A DNA stretch of 15,805 nucleotides, taken from positions 1 through 15,805 of the forward strand of contig JAISWA010000111.1 of NCBI GenBank assembly GCA_031271275.1, read 5' to 3'. The translations under genes were made by a program, and so were the position numbers. The notes below the pieces were generated by a model, which saw only the letters and a program-made list of their open reading frames with translations, ran no database searches and had not been told where the DNA came from. This document shows, one piece after another, positions 6,249 through 13,835 of the stretch. The stretch is from Clostridiales bacterium (GTDB lineage Bacteria > Bacillota > Clostridia > Lachnospirales > WQUN01). Every line of letters begins with the position of its first letter. Within the stretch, counting starts at the first letter, position 1.

Positions 6249-7375
6249 AAACCGCCGCGGATAAAATCCGCGTGCTCCATGTGCTGACGGATGCCAACTT
6301 CGGCGGGGCGGGGCGGCATTTGCTCACTATTTTTGACGAATACGACAGGCAAACTTTCCAAATGGAAGCGGTGCTTCCCAAAGGAAGCCGGCTGTGCGAG
6401 CAGTTTGCCGCGCGGGGCATCCCTTTCGCGGAAGCGGATTATATCGCCGACCAATCTTTTTCCTGGCGGGGCGTACTCGCGCTGTATAAAATCTTCCGGG
6501 ACAAGCGCCCGGACATTGCGCATACCCACGCGGCGCTTTCGGGGCGGATTGCCGCAAAGCTTTGGGGGAAGTGCAAAATCATCCACACCCGCCACACGGC
6601 GAAACCGCCAAGCCCCTCCGAAACCCGCTTCCCTAAGCGGACGGCGTCGGGGTTCGTCAATAATCTTTTAAGCGACGCGATAATCGTGGTTTCGCCCATA
6701 TTGCGCGAACATTTAATGGCGACCGGTACCCCCGGGGGGAAAATCAGGCTGATTGAAAACGGCGTACCCCGGCTTAGGGCGTTAACCGAAGCGGAAAAAG
6801 AAAACGCCCGCGCTGCTTTCGGAATAAAGCCCAATACTTTCGTGGTGTGTATGGCGGCGCGGCTTGTGGCGTCCAAGGGTCAGGAAATACTGCTCGACGC
6901 GGCGGCGGGGTTGGACGAAAGCTTTGTCATTGTACTGGCGGGCGACGGGCCGGACCACCTGCGGATTAGCAAGCGAATTTTCTTCGATGATTTAAAAAAC
7001 GTAAGGATGGCAGGGTTCGTGAAAGACATGGCGAGCCTTTACGGTATAGCCGACGCGCAGGTAAACGCGTCCTCCGGCGGCGAGGAGGCGGCGTCCCTTT
7101 CCCTGCTTGAGGGGCTGAGCGGCGGCGTGCCCGCGGTGGCTTCCGACACGGGGGGCAACCCCTATGTGGTTGCGCAGGATGTCAACGGGCTGCTGTTCCC
7201 GGATAAGGACGCGGCGGCGCTGAGAGCGGCGTTAATCCGGCTGCGGGACGATGCCGCCCTGCGGCAGCGGCTGCGGGAAGGCGCGTTAAAAACATACGGC
7301 GAGCGTTTTACCGCCCGGGTGATGGTTGAAAATATTGAAACGCTGTACAGGGACGTAATGAAGGGGGTTTTTTAG
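6245..7375 (+). CDS. GT4-family glycosyltransferase
   Basis: This 376-residue enzyme has the two-domain GT-B fold of family GT4 and would add a sugar from a nucleotide donor to a lipid-linked glycan on the cytoplasmic side. The N-terminal domain shows LHVLTDANFGGAGRH (residues 11-25), IAHTHAALSGRIAAKL (91-106) and IIHTRHTAK. The C-terminal domain begins with VVCMAARLVASKGQEILLDA (200-219), then VIVLAGDGPD and RMAGFVKDM. The donor-site EX7E motif is E281 to E289, followed by GLSGGVPAVASDTGGNPYVV and NGLLFP. The ATG overlaps the previous stop in an ATGA junction. The sugar donor and the acceptor cannot be told from sequence. Confidence 0.93.
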   Translation: MKTAADKIRVLHVLTDANFGGAGRHLLTIFDEYDRQTFQMEAVLPKGSRLCEQFAARGIPFAEADYIADQSFSWRGVLALYKIFRDKRPDIAHTHAALSGRIAAKLWGKCKIIHTRHTAKPPSPSETRFPKRTASGFVNNLLSDAIIVVSPILREHLMATGTPGGKIRLIENGVPRLRALTEAEKENARAAFGIKPNTFVVCMAARLVASKGQEILLDAAAGLDESFVIVLAGDGPDHLRISKRIFFDDLKNVRMAGFVKDMASLYGIADAQVNASSGGEEAASLSLLEGLSGGVPAVASDTGGNPYVVAQDVNGLLFPDKDAAALRAALIRLRDDAALRQRLREGALKTYGERFTARVMVENIETLYRDVMKGVF

Positions 7376-7887
7376 TGGACGACCATAAAAAGAAATACAG
7401 GCTGTTCGGGTTAATCAGCCCGGTGGACGTGTTAATTGTCGGGTGTGTCGCGGCGTTTGCGCTGTGGGCGGCGTTGGTATTCTCCGCCCCGAGGACGGTT
7501 TCCGCCAAGGAAGGCGGCGTGCTGCTGCGCTTCACGGTGGAAGTCAAAGAAAAGCCGGAAGGCTTCTTCGAAGGCATCGGAACCGGCGCGACCCTGTACG
7601 ACACGCTGAAGGGCTACGCCATCGGCGAAATCGTGGAGGTATACGCGTCGCCGTATCTTGAGGACGCGCCGGACGAAGCCGGTAACCGGTGGCGGCGCAC
7701 CGCCGTGGACGGCCTTGAGTTCACCTACATCGTGGCGGAAGCTTACGCGCAGGTCACAGACGCCGCGATTAGCGTGGGGCAGTATGAAATTGCCGTGAAC
7801 AAAGAAGTCTTTGTAAATTCAAAAGATTTCGCGGGCAACGGGTATATTACGGAAATTAAAAACGCAAACGGGGAGGCGTTCAAGTAA
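7375..7887 (+). CDS. DUF4330 family membrane protein (first copy)
   Basis: GTG at 7375 overlaps the last base of the previous stop and lies 7 nt after AAGGGGG (7361-7367). The 170-residue product starts with a short basic cytoplasmic part and the YRLFGLISPVDVLIVG signature, which leads into one membrane segment (about residues 20-38). The remainder, about 130 residues, would be outside: a beta-rich region with LLRFTVEVKEKPEGFFEGIGTG, TLYDTLKGYAIGEIVEVY, then an acidic loop and an ending at NANGEAFK. The family has no assigned biochemical role that I know of. It is often met in polysaccharide or envelope clusters. Its similarity to the next gene (RLFGxxSxxDxxI start and same layout) makes the two likely paralogues. 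They may form a complex with the polymerase or flippase, which is a guess. Confidence 0.85.
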   Translation: MDDHKKKYRLFGLISPVDVLIVGCVAAFALWAALVFSAPRTVSAKEGGVLLRFTVEVKEKPEGFFEGIGTGATLYDTLKGYAIGEIVEVYASPYLEDAPDEAGNRWRRTAVDGLEFTYIVAEAYAQVTDAAISVGQYEIAVNKEVFVNSKDFAGNGYITEIKNANGEAFK

Positions 7888-8396
7888 TGAAATTGATAGA
7901 CGAACAGGGGCGGCTTTTCGGAAAGCTGAGTATTATCGATTTGGTTATCGTACTGGCGGCGGCGGTGCTTGCCATCGGGTTTATTTATAAACGCGCCTCC
8001 GGCGACGTGCAGCAAATCGTTAACGCATCCACCTCCTTTTACGTGACGTTTAAAGCCGACTGGCAGCGGGGGTTCAGCGTGGACGCGCTCGCGGAGGGCG
8101 ATATCTTTTACGAGCAGTACGACGGACAGCCTATGGGGCCCGCCCAACGGGTGGACATTGAGCCCGCGCGGCTGATTATGCCCAAAGCGGACGGGACGGC
8201 GGTATACGCCGAGACGGAAGACCGCTACGCGATTTATGTCACCGTCGCCTGTAAAGGAAGCGTTACGGAAACGGGGTACTACATTAACGGCCATAAAAAG
8301 GTGGCGGAGGGCAACGAACTGGTGATTAAGTCCAACCGGCTGCTGCTGCCCAACACGGTGGTGTACCGGGTGGCGGAAACGCCGTATGAGCCGTAG
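7887..8396 (+). CDS. DUF4330 family membrane protein (second copy)
   Basis: ATG overlaps the preceding TAA by one base (TAATG). GGGGAGG at 7870-7876 gives a ribosome site 10 nt upstream. The 169-residue product begins MKLIDEQGRLFGKLSIIDLVIVL, the most typical DUF4330 start, with a single membrane segment at about residues 17-36. The outer part includes SFYVTFKADWQRGFSVDALAEGD, a short YDGQPMG loop, RYAIYVTVACKGSVTETGYYINGHKKV, and ends with LPNTVVYRVAETPYEP. It shares the N-terminal motif with the previous protein but the outer parts have diverged widely. It is the last gene before the AT-rich toxin-antitoxin pair. Role unknown; envelope function inferred from place. Confidence 0.88.
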   Translation: MKLIDEQGRLFGKLSIIDLVIVLAAAVLAIGFIYKRASGDVQQIVNASTSFYVTFKADWQRGFSVDALAEGDIFYEQYDGQPMGPAQRVDIEPARLIMPKADGTAVYAETEDRYAIYVTVACKGSVTETGYYINGHKKVAEGNELVIKSNRLLLPNTVVYRVAETPYEP

Positions 8397-8413
8397 GAGT
8401 GGGGGGATTACAC

Positions 8414-8668
8414 GTGTCCGTTTTACAAAAAGAAATCTACCGGATGATTTATGTCCTGCCGGACAAATCCTTGTCATCGTTAAAGCCTGTGATTGACGAA
8501 TTGTTAACAAGCGCTGTTTTGTTAATTGACCCATTGGCAAATATAACGGAAATGGACGAGTTAGATAAGGCGCTGTTTTTACAAGCCGTAAAAAAAATGA
8601 ATGCCGAAGATTATATTTCATTTGAGGACGCGCTTATTGAATGCGGGGTCGGCTTGGATGAAATTTGA
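8414..8668 (+). CDS. RelB/DinJ-like antitoxin (probable)
   Basis: GTG at 8414 is preferred because GGGGGGA (8401-8407) lies 6 nt upstream; an in-frame GTG at 8399 lies upstream of that site and has no clear site of its own. The 84-residue product is helical and acidic at the end, with IYRMIYVLPDKSLSSLKPVIDELL at the N-terminus and DYISFEDALIECGVGLDEI at the C-terminus. The last block resembles the xISLEEVMKExGV tail of Firmicutes antitoxins that pair with RelE/ParE toxins. The gene overlaps the next by 11 bp, as such pairs commonly do. Base composition is clearly lower in GC (about 38% in the lines I counted, against about 60% in the flanking genes), which points to gain by transfer. The family call relies mainly on the toxin beside it. 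Confidence 0.75.
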   Translation: MSVLQKEIYRMIYVLPDKSLSSLKPVIDELLTSAVLLIDPLANITEMDELDKALFLQAVKKMNAEDYISFEDALIECGVGLDEI

Positions 8669-8900
8669 GCTGACAATTGACAAAACGGCGTTAAAATTTA
8701 TCGCTAAACAACCGCCAAAGGAAAAAATTCGTATTTTGCGCGCTATAAATAAATTGCCTGAAGGTGATGTTCTCAAGATGTCTGGAAAATATAACTTGTA
8801 CCGTTTACGCGTCGGCGGGTATAGAATTATATATACAATCGAAGAAGAAGTTTTCATGATTCGTGTAATAGAAGCCGGTAATCGCGGTGATATATACTAA
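8658..8900 (+). CDS. RelE/ParE-superfamily toxin
   Basis: The start ATG at 8658 overlaps the antitoxin stop by 11 bp. The frame is open upstream to 8601, but that part overlaps the antitoxin. The 80-residue product matches RelE-like mRNA-cleaving toxins: KFELTIDKTALKFIAKQPPKEKIRILRAINKL, then LKMSGKYNLYRLRVGGYRIIYTIEEEVFMIRVIEAGNRGDIY. LYRLRVGGYRIIY is the conserved basic core. The C-terminus is NRGDIY where many RelE proteins have H-R-R-D-V/I-Y, so the usual His is replaced by Asn and one Arg by Gly. That could weaken or alter activity, or the target may be different. The pair sits inside an envelope operon, is AT-rich, and is probably an insertion. Confidence 0.88.
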   Translation: MKFELTIDKTALKFIAKQPPKEKIRILRAINKLPEGDVLKMSGKYNLYRLRVGGYRIIYTIEEEVFMIRVIEAGNRGDIY

Positions 8901-8925
8901 CGAATAATACAACAGGAGGCTGCCT

Positions 8926-11622
8926 ATGAAGCGCCGTTACATATGGACCGTATTTCTCTTTTCCTTTCTTTTCTCCCTTCTTCCCGCCCACCACGCCCGC
9001 GCCGCCACCCCCCTTTACGAATACCGCCAGCAAAAAATACTCTCCAACGGGGTGCGGTATGAGCTGAACCGCCAGATGACCGACGCGGGTATGCTCGACG
9101 TGCACGTGCTGACCGTTTCCCTCGGCGGAAACCCCTACATAGACGTGGAGCCGGTGGATTCGCGAAAGGAACTCGGCTTGAAGGAACCCGCCTCCGCGCT
9201 GCTTTCCGCCGCGGGAGCCATCGCCGGAACCAACGGCGACTTCTTCGGCATGTCCGGAACCCATTCCGCGCCCTTCGGCCCCATGACGGTGGACGGCAAC
9301 TTAAAGTCGGCAAGCGCGGGCAACACCGACGCCAACGGGCAGGAATTCGCCACGTTCATACTGGACAACGACAACAACCCGCTGATGAGCTATTTTAAAA
9401 CGGAAATGCATTTTTATAACAACATGGCGGAAAATATTCAGGTCGGCACCTACAACAAAGTCGGGTTGGAGCTTAACTGGCCGGTGATTATCGACAGGAA
9501 ATATTTAAGCAGCACCAACGACTTGGACGCCCGCTTCTCCGACCTGACCAAGGTGGTGGTCGCCGGAAACGAAATCACCTACATATCCTCCCCCGGCGAG
9601 ATTGTGGAAATCCCCGAGGACGGCTTTGTGCTGATCATCCCGGCGGCGCTGACCGATACCTACCGCCCGCGCCTTGCCGTGGGCAATTTCGCGCAGCTCA
9701 TGATGACCAACAACCTTGGCATTGATTTCGGAACCATTAAAGCTTCCATCGGCGGCGGCGGGCTGATACTTTCAAACGGGCAGACCGTACACGACCAGGG
9801 CGTGGTAATCGCCAACCGCCAGCCCCGCACCGCCATCGGCGTTTCGGCGGACAAGCGCAACCTGATCCTCATGGCGGTGGACGGGCGCAGTCATTCCATC
9901 GGCGCTACCCATGAGGAAATGGCGGAACTGCTGCTGAAATACGGCGCGTCCGACGCCATGCACCTCGACGGCGGCGGTTCCACCACCATGGTATTGCAAG
10001 ACCCGGACAGCGGGGGGTATTCCGTGGCGAACACCGTCTCCGACGGCGCCGAGCGGCGGATTATCAACGCCCTCGGGGTTTTCGACCGTTCCCCCGTGGG
10101 GGAAATGCGGGAACTTGCCATCTACCTGCCGCAGGAAAATACTTTCGTAGGCGCTCCGGTGGGGGTGGCGGTGTACGGGCTCGACGAATTCAAGCACCGG
10201 GTGGAGCTTCCCCCGGGGGGATCATGGTCCATGAGAGCCCAGAACATCAACGGCGGCGAGTCCGGCATGTGGGACGGGGGCGCGTATATCCCCACCATGC
10301 AGGGGACGCATTTCATTGAAGCGGAATACGGCGCGTATCAAAAATCCCGCATTTTAAACGCGCACCAAATAGCCGAGCTGCGCTGCGGCAAGCCCTCTGT
10401 CACCACGTTGGAAGGGCTCGCCACGGATTTATCCTTCACTGGCATCTCCACCGACGGGACGGAAATCCCCGCCGACAACGCCGTGAAAGTTTCCGTCGTT
10501 CCGCCGCAGTTGGGGACGTTTACCGGCGGGCAGTTTATCGCCGCCTCGGCGGGCTCCGGGTACCTCGCCTGCGAAGTCAACGGCGTGTTTACCTACGTGC
10601 CGCTTTCCGTGGGCGGGTACGGGCTTGAGGTGAACGTTTTCAGCGGCGGCGTTCCGGTTTCTTTCGAAGGCTACCCGGCGGAAAACGTTACCGGCGAAGC
10701 CGCGCCGGAACAGGCGGGCGGACGCCCGGTCACGCGGCTCAACTACAGCTTTAAGAACAGCGCCGCGACACAGGCGGCGTACCTGAATTTTGCCGCCCCC
10801 GTACCGCTTCCCGGCGCGCCGGTGGCGCTGCGTATGCGGGTGATGGGCGACGGCTCGGGCAACTGGCTGCGGGGGCGCGTCACCGACGCGGAGGGTACGC
10901 AGTTCCCCATCGACTTTGAGCAGAGCGTGGATTTTACGGGGTGGCAGACCGTCACCGCCATGCTCCCCCCCGAGGCGAAGCACCCGCTCATGATAGATCG
11001 GGTCTACATGGTCGCCCTTACCACCGACGACACCACGGCGCGCGTCATGTACTTCGATTATTTAGAGGCGCTGTACCCCCCCGCGCAGACGGCGGAAACC
11101 CCCGTGGGGCAGAAATATACCGACCCCCTGCGGATTTACAGCCCCACGCCGGGTTCCATAGACCAGACGGTGTACGGCGTGGACGGCACCGCGTTCCCCA
11201 CGATAGAGGTCCCCGTCCCTGCGGTGAACGCTTATTCCGTACAGAAGCACGGCAATGTGACCGTGATAAACATGGCGGCGGGCGGCGGCGGTATTTACGC
11301 GGCGGACAAATACCAGTGGGCGCGGTTTACGGAGGACATTAAAAACACCGTTCCCGATTTTGTGGTTATAATACTGGATGAGGACCCGGATAACTTCACC
11401 CGGCCCAAAGAGGCGGAGCTGCTTCACCTGTCCCTTACGGAGCAGATAAAAATGCTGAACCGGAAAGTGTTTGTCGTGTCCGCTTCCGCCGGAAGCGCCG
11501 GCAGCACGGTGCAGGTGCGGGACGGGGTCAGGTACATAAACCTGACACGCCCGGCGGAGGGCGCCGCCGCTGTGCGCTTCTACGTAAACGGCAGGGAGAT
11601 TTGGTATGACATCGGAAGGTAA
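8926..11622 (+). CDS. Secreted phosphodiester glycosidase (NAGPA family) with extra C-terminal domains
   Basis: At 898 residues this is much longer than a minimal NAGPA domain protein. Residues 1-26 are a signal peptide (MKRRYIWTV, hydrophobic core, HARAA). Residues about 60-375 are the phosphodiester glycosidase domain, with GTNGDFF at 101-107, RTAIGVSADKRNLILMAVDGR, and HLDGGGSTTM at 346-355 (the catalytic-region DGGGST motif). Residues about 390-560 are beta-rich Ig-like modules, followed by a jelly-roll-like unit to about 720. The last 110 or so residues (NVTVINMAAGGGGIYAADKYQWARF, DFVVIILDEDPDN, RKVFVVSAS) look like a metallophosphatase-like fold with its metal ligands missing, as in other members of this group. 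Members are thought to cut or trim sugar-1-phosphate diesters. AGGAGG lies 7 nt before the ATG. The last 17 bp overlap murJ. Exact substrate unknown; a polysaccharide of the wall is likely. Confidence 0.9.
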   Translation: MKRRYIWTVFLFSFLFSLLPAHHARAATPLYEYRQQKILSNGVRYELNRQMTDAGMLDVHVLTVSLGGNPYIDVEPVDSRKELGLKEPASALLSAAGAIAGTNGDFFGMSGTHSAPFGPMTVDGNLKSASAGNTDANGQEFATFILDNDNNPLMSYFKTEMHFYNNMAENIQVGTYNKVGLELNWPVIIDRKYLSSTNDLDARFSDLTKVVVAGNEITYISSPGEIVEIPEDGFVLIIPAALTDTYRPRLAVGNFAQLMMTNNLGIDFGTIKASIGGGGLILSNGQTVHDQGVVIANRQPRTAIGVSADKRNLILMAVDGRSHSIGATHEEMAELLLKYGASDAMHLDGGGSTTMVLQDPDSGGYSVANTVSDGAERRIINALGVFDRSPVGEMRELAIYLPQENTFVGAPVGVAVYGLDEFKHRVELPPGGSWSMRAQNINGGESGMWDGGAYIPTMQGTHFIEAEYGAYQKSRILNAHQIAELRCGKPSVTTLEGLATDLSFTGISTDGTEIPADNAVKVSVVPPQLGTFTGGQFIAASAGSGYLACEVNGVFTYVPLSVGGYGLEVNVFSGGVPVSFEGYPAENVTGEAAPEQAGGRPVTRLNYSFKNSAATQAAYLNFAAPVPLPGAPVALRMRVMGDGSGNWLRGRVTDAEGTQFPIDFEQSVDFTGWQTVTAMLPPEAKHPLMIDRVYMVALTTDDTTARVMYFDYLEALYPPAQTAETPVGQKYTDPLRIYSPTPGSIDQTVYGVDGTAFPTIEVPVPAVNAYSVQKHGNVTVINMAAGGGGIYAADKYQWARFTEDIKNTVPDFVVIILDEDPDNFTRPKEAELLHLSLTEQIKMLNRKVFVVSASAGSAGSTVQVRDGVRYINLTRPAEGAAAVRFYVNGREIWYDIGR

Positions 11623-13156
11623 AAAATTTTTCGGCAAAAATATTTCGCGCACGGTTATGGCAATGATGGCGGTTACGCTGCTCGGTAAGCTGATGGGCGT
11701 GCTGCGCGACCGTATGGAGGGCGCGCTGTTGGGGATGGACACGGCGCAGGGGGCGGCGTTCGCGCAGGCGAGTTCCCTGCCTCGCAATTTTTTGGACATT
11801 ATGTTCGCGGCGGTGTTTTCCGCCAGTTTCATACCGGTGTTCAACGATTATTTAGAGACAAAAGGGAAAAAAGCGGCGTTTGATTTGGCCGCTCTTTTTA
11901 TTTCCGTCACGCTGTTGGTTACCGCAACGTTTACGGTTATCTGCGTGATTTTCGCGGAACCGCTGTACGCAATCTTTTTAAGCGGGGACGCGCTTCCCGC
12001 CGGGGCGTTTCCGTTGGGCGTCCGTTTACTGCGTTTCATGTTCCCGCTGATTGTGTTGAGCGGGCTCGCGTTCTCCCTTACGGGCATTTTGCAGTCGTTG
12101 GGGGAGTTCAACATCCCGGCTGCCATGAGCGCGGTTTCCAACGGAATTATCCTGATTTACTATTTTTTCTTCTTTGAAAAATTCGGGGTGCACGGGCTGT
12201 GCGCCGCGTTTTTACTGGGTTGGGCAGCGCAGACGGCGATACAGGTTCCGTTTTTGGTAAAACACCGGTTCCCATTCCGGTTTAGTTTTAACGTCAAAGA
12301 CGCGGGGCTTCGGCAAATCGCCGGGCTTGCGCTGCCGGTGATGGCGGCTACCTGGGCGGCCCCGGTCAACCAGGTGTTGGGGGGCAAAGCGGTTGCGCTG
12401 TTCGGCGGGGCTTACGATGTCGCCGCCATGCCCAAAGCGTACAATTTATTTTTAATCGTAAGCGGGGTCTTTGTGCTGTCCGTTGCCAACGTGATTTTCC
12501 CCAGGCTTTCCAAAGAAAGCGCGACGGGGGACGATACGGCGTTTTCGGACACTTTGGGCGGGACGCTGCGAAGCTTATTTCTGATTTTACTGCCCATGAC
12601 CGCCGGAATGATGGCTATGTCGGAACCGTTGGTGCGCTTGGTGTACAAGGACGGGCTGTTTGACGAAAGCGCCGTAGCCGTGACCGCCCGGGCGCTGTTT
12701 TGGTTCTCGCCGGGCATCGTGGGCTACGGGCTGCAAACCGTGTTAAGCCGCGCCTGTTACGCCCTGCGCGACGGGAAAACGCCGGTGGTTTCCGCCGCCG
12801 TGGCGATTGCGCTAAACGCGGCGCTTTGTTTCGGGCTCGCGCCTTCCATGGAACTAACCGGCGTCGCAATCGCCTCCTCCGTTTCGCTGACCGCCGCCGC
12901 CGGGGTGATGATGATTTCCCTTGCCCGGAAAGGGAAAATAAAAATAAAGCGCCAGGATATGCTGGCGCTGTTAAAAATGGCGGGGCTGTCGGTGCTGATG
13001 CTCGCCGTGGTTTTGCCGCTGAAACATGGGTTGGAAAGCGTATTTACCGCCGAAACCCTGTGGAATTACGCGTTGATTGCGTTCATCCCCTCCGCGGTGG
13101 GCGCGGGGGTGTATTTCGGCGGGGGCAGGGTTTTTAACCCGTACCCGTTACGCTAA
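11606..13156 (+). CDS. murJ: MurJ/MviN-family lipid-linked glycan flippase
   Basis: The 516-residue product has the MurJ profile of about 14 membrane segments. Marks are the N-terminal ISRTVMAMMAVTLLGKLMGVLRDR, the family block FAQASSLPRNFLDIMFAAVFSASFIPVFNDY, the SLTGILQSLGEFNIPA region, and the second-half YNLFLIVSGVFVLSVANVIFPRLS, ending with GYGLQTVLSRACYALRDGKTPV. MurJ flips lipid II to the outside of the membrane for peptidoglycan synthesis. Here the gene is at the end of a polysaccharide operon, so another lipid-linked sugar, or both, may be its substrate. The ATG at 11606 follows AGGGAGAT (11593-11600) by 5 nt and lies inside the previous gene's end (17 bp overlap). Its last 4 bp overlap a convergent gene, and no terminator is visible. 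I use murJ as a family name; the genome may have another copy. Confidence 0.92.
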   Translation: MTSEGKKFFGKNISRTVMAMMAVTLLGKLMGVLRDRMEGALLGMDTAQGAAFAQASSLPRNFLDIMFAAVFSASFIPVFNDYLETKGKKAAFDLAALFISVTLLVTATFTVICVIFAEPLYAIFLSGDALPAGAFPLGVRLLRFMFPLIVLSGLAFSLTGILQSLGEFNIPAAMSAVSNGIILIYYFFFFEKFGVHGLCAAFLLGWAAQTAIQVPFLVKHRFPFRFSFNVKDAGLRQIAGLALPVMAATWAAPVNQVLGGKAVALFGGAYDVAAMPKAYNLFLIVSGVFVLSVANVIFPRLSKESATGDDTAFSDTLGGTLRSLFLILLPMTAGMMAMSEPLVRLVYKDGLFDESAVAVTARALFWFSPGIVGYGLQTVLSRACYALRDGKTPVVSAAVAIALNAALCFGLAPSMELTGVAIASSVSLTAAAGVMMISLARKGKIKIKRQDMLALLKMAGLSVLMLAVVLPLKHGLESVFTAETLWNYALIAFIPSAVGAGVYFGGGRVFNPYPLR

Positions 13157-13776
13157 CGGCCGCTTATTGCCGACATCGCGATATCATACGCGCTTACCCC
13201 ATATTGCTTATAATTTTTCAAGAAAGTCTCGGTAAAAAGGTCGGCGTTCCGCTCGGAATATTCCTTTATGTCTTCAAGCCCCTCCGACTTTTTCCACTCC
13301 GCGACGAACCGCTCTTTGTTTTTCGAATCAAAAATACCCAGATTATACCGCCACGTTTTTTCGGTAAAAAACAACTTCGCGATGTCTGAAAACGCGTCGT
13401 CCAAAAACTGGACGTGCTTGTTGGAATTTTCGGAATTTTTGTTTATCCCTTTCCGCACGGTGTCATAGGCGGCGGTTAAGTCCTTTACGTTATCGTTCGT
13501 GCTTTGACCGGCTATCCGCTGCGTCTTCATCGCCTGCATCAATTGAATGTCAAACTCAACTTTCCGCAGCGACTGCTGCGAAATTTTCGGCGGCTTAGGG
13601 TTTTTTACGCCGCGCGCGGCAAGCTCCGAGAGGTAAATGCCCTCTCCGGTAAATTTGTACCTATTCGCTAAGTCTTCCTCGGTAATTTCATGGGTCAGCT
13701 TCTTTACGTCCCGGGCGCTTGGCGGCGCGTACCCGGCGGCATTCACCGTATTAACGCTCATTGCTTTAATATCCAT
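13153..13776 (-). CDS. Hypothetical soluble helical protein, unrecognised
   Basis: The start ATG at 13776-13774 lies 7 nt after GGAGGGGG (13791-13784). The frame continues upstream to 14067, but that part is inside the next gene's reading frame and has no ribosome site. The 207-residue product has no signal peptide or membrane segment. It begins MDIKAMSVNTVNAAGYAPPS, has a charged middle with many Lys, Glu, Asp and Asn, and then DIKEYSERNADLFTETFLKNYKQYG before ending AYDIAMSAISGR. It looks mostly helical, and I do not recognise the family. The upstream gene on the same strand, ending 59 bp away, encodes a large surface protein, and the two may be cotranscribed. Its stop overlaps the murJ stop by 4 bp (convergent). 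Confidence 0.8.
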   Translation of the reverse strand: MDIKAMSVNTVNAAGYAPPSARDVKKLTHEITEEDLANRYKFTGEGIYLSELAARGVKNPKPPKISQQSLRKVEFDIQLMQAMKTQRIAGQSTNDNVKDLTAAYDTVRKGINKNSENSNKHVQFLDDAFSDIAKLFFTEKTWRYNLGIFDSKNKERFVAEWKKSEGLEDIKEYSERNADLFTETFLKNYKQYGVSAYDIAMSAISGR

Positions 13777-13835
13777 ACGCGTTCCCCCTCCTATGACGAA
13801 TCGCGGAAAACAAGCGGCGGAGCCACTTTGTAGCG

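Noticed and set aside
8399..8413. Antitoxin start at GTG 8399
   Set aside because: GGGGGGA at 8401-8407 would then be inside the gene; it is correctly placed for GTG 8414.
7743..8621. Long minus-strand open frame of 292 codons
   Set aside because: It lies opposite the DUF4330 and antitoxin genes, is rich in Arg and His as antisense shadows of GC-rich genes are, and has no ribosome site or family match.
8601..8657. Toxin start upstream of 8658
   Set aside because: The extra residues overlap the antitoxin and do not resemble a RelE start; MKFELTIDKTALKF is the usual beginning.
11062..11844. Minus-strand open frame across the NAGPA-murJ junction
   Set aside because: It covers two well-supported plus-strand genes in a shadow frame.
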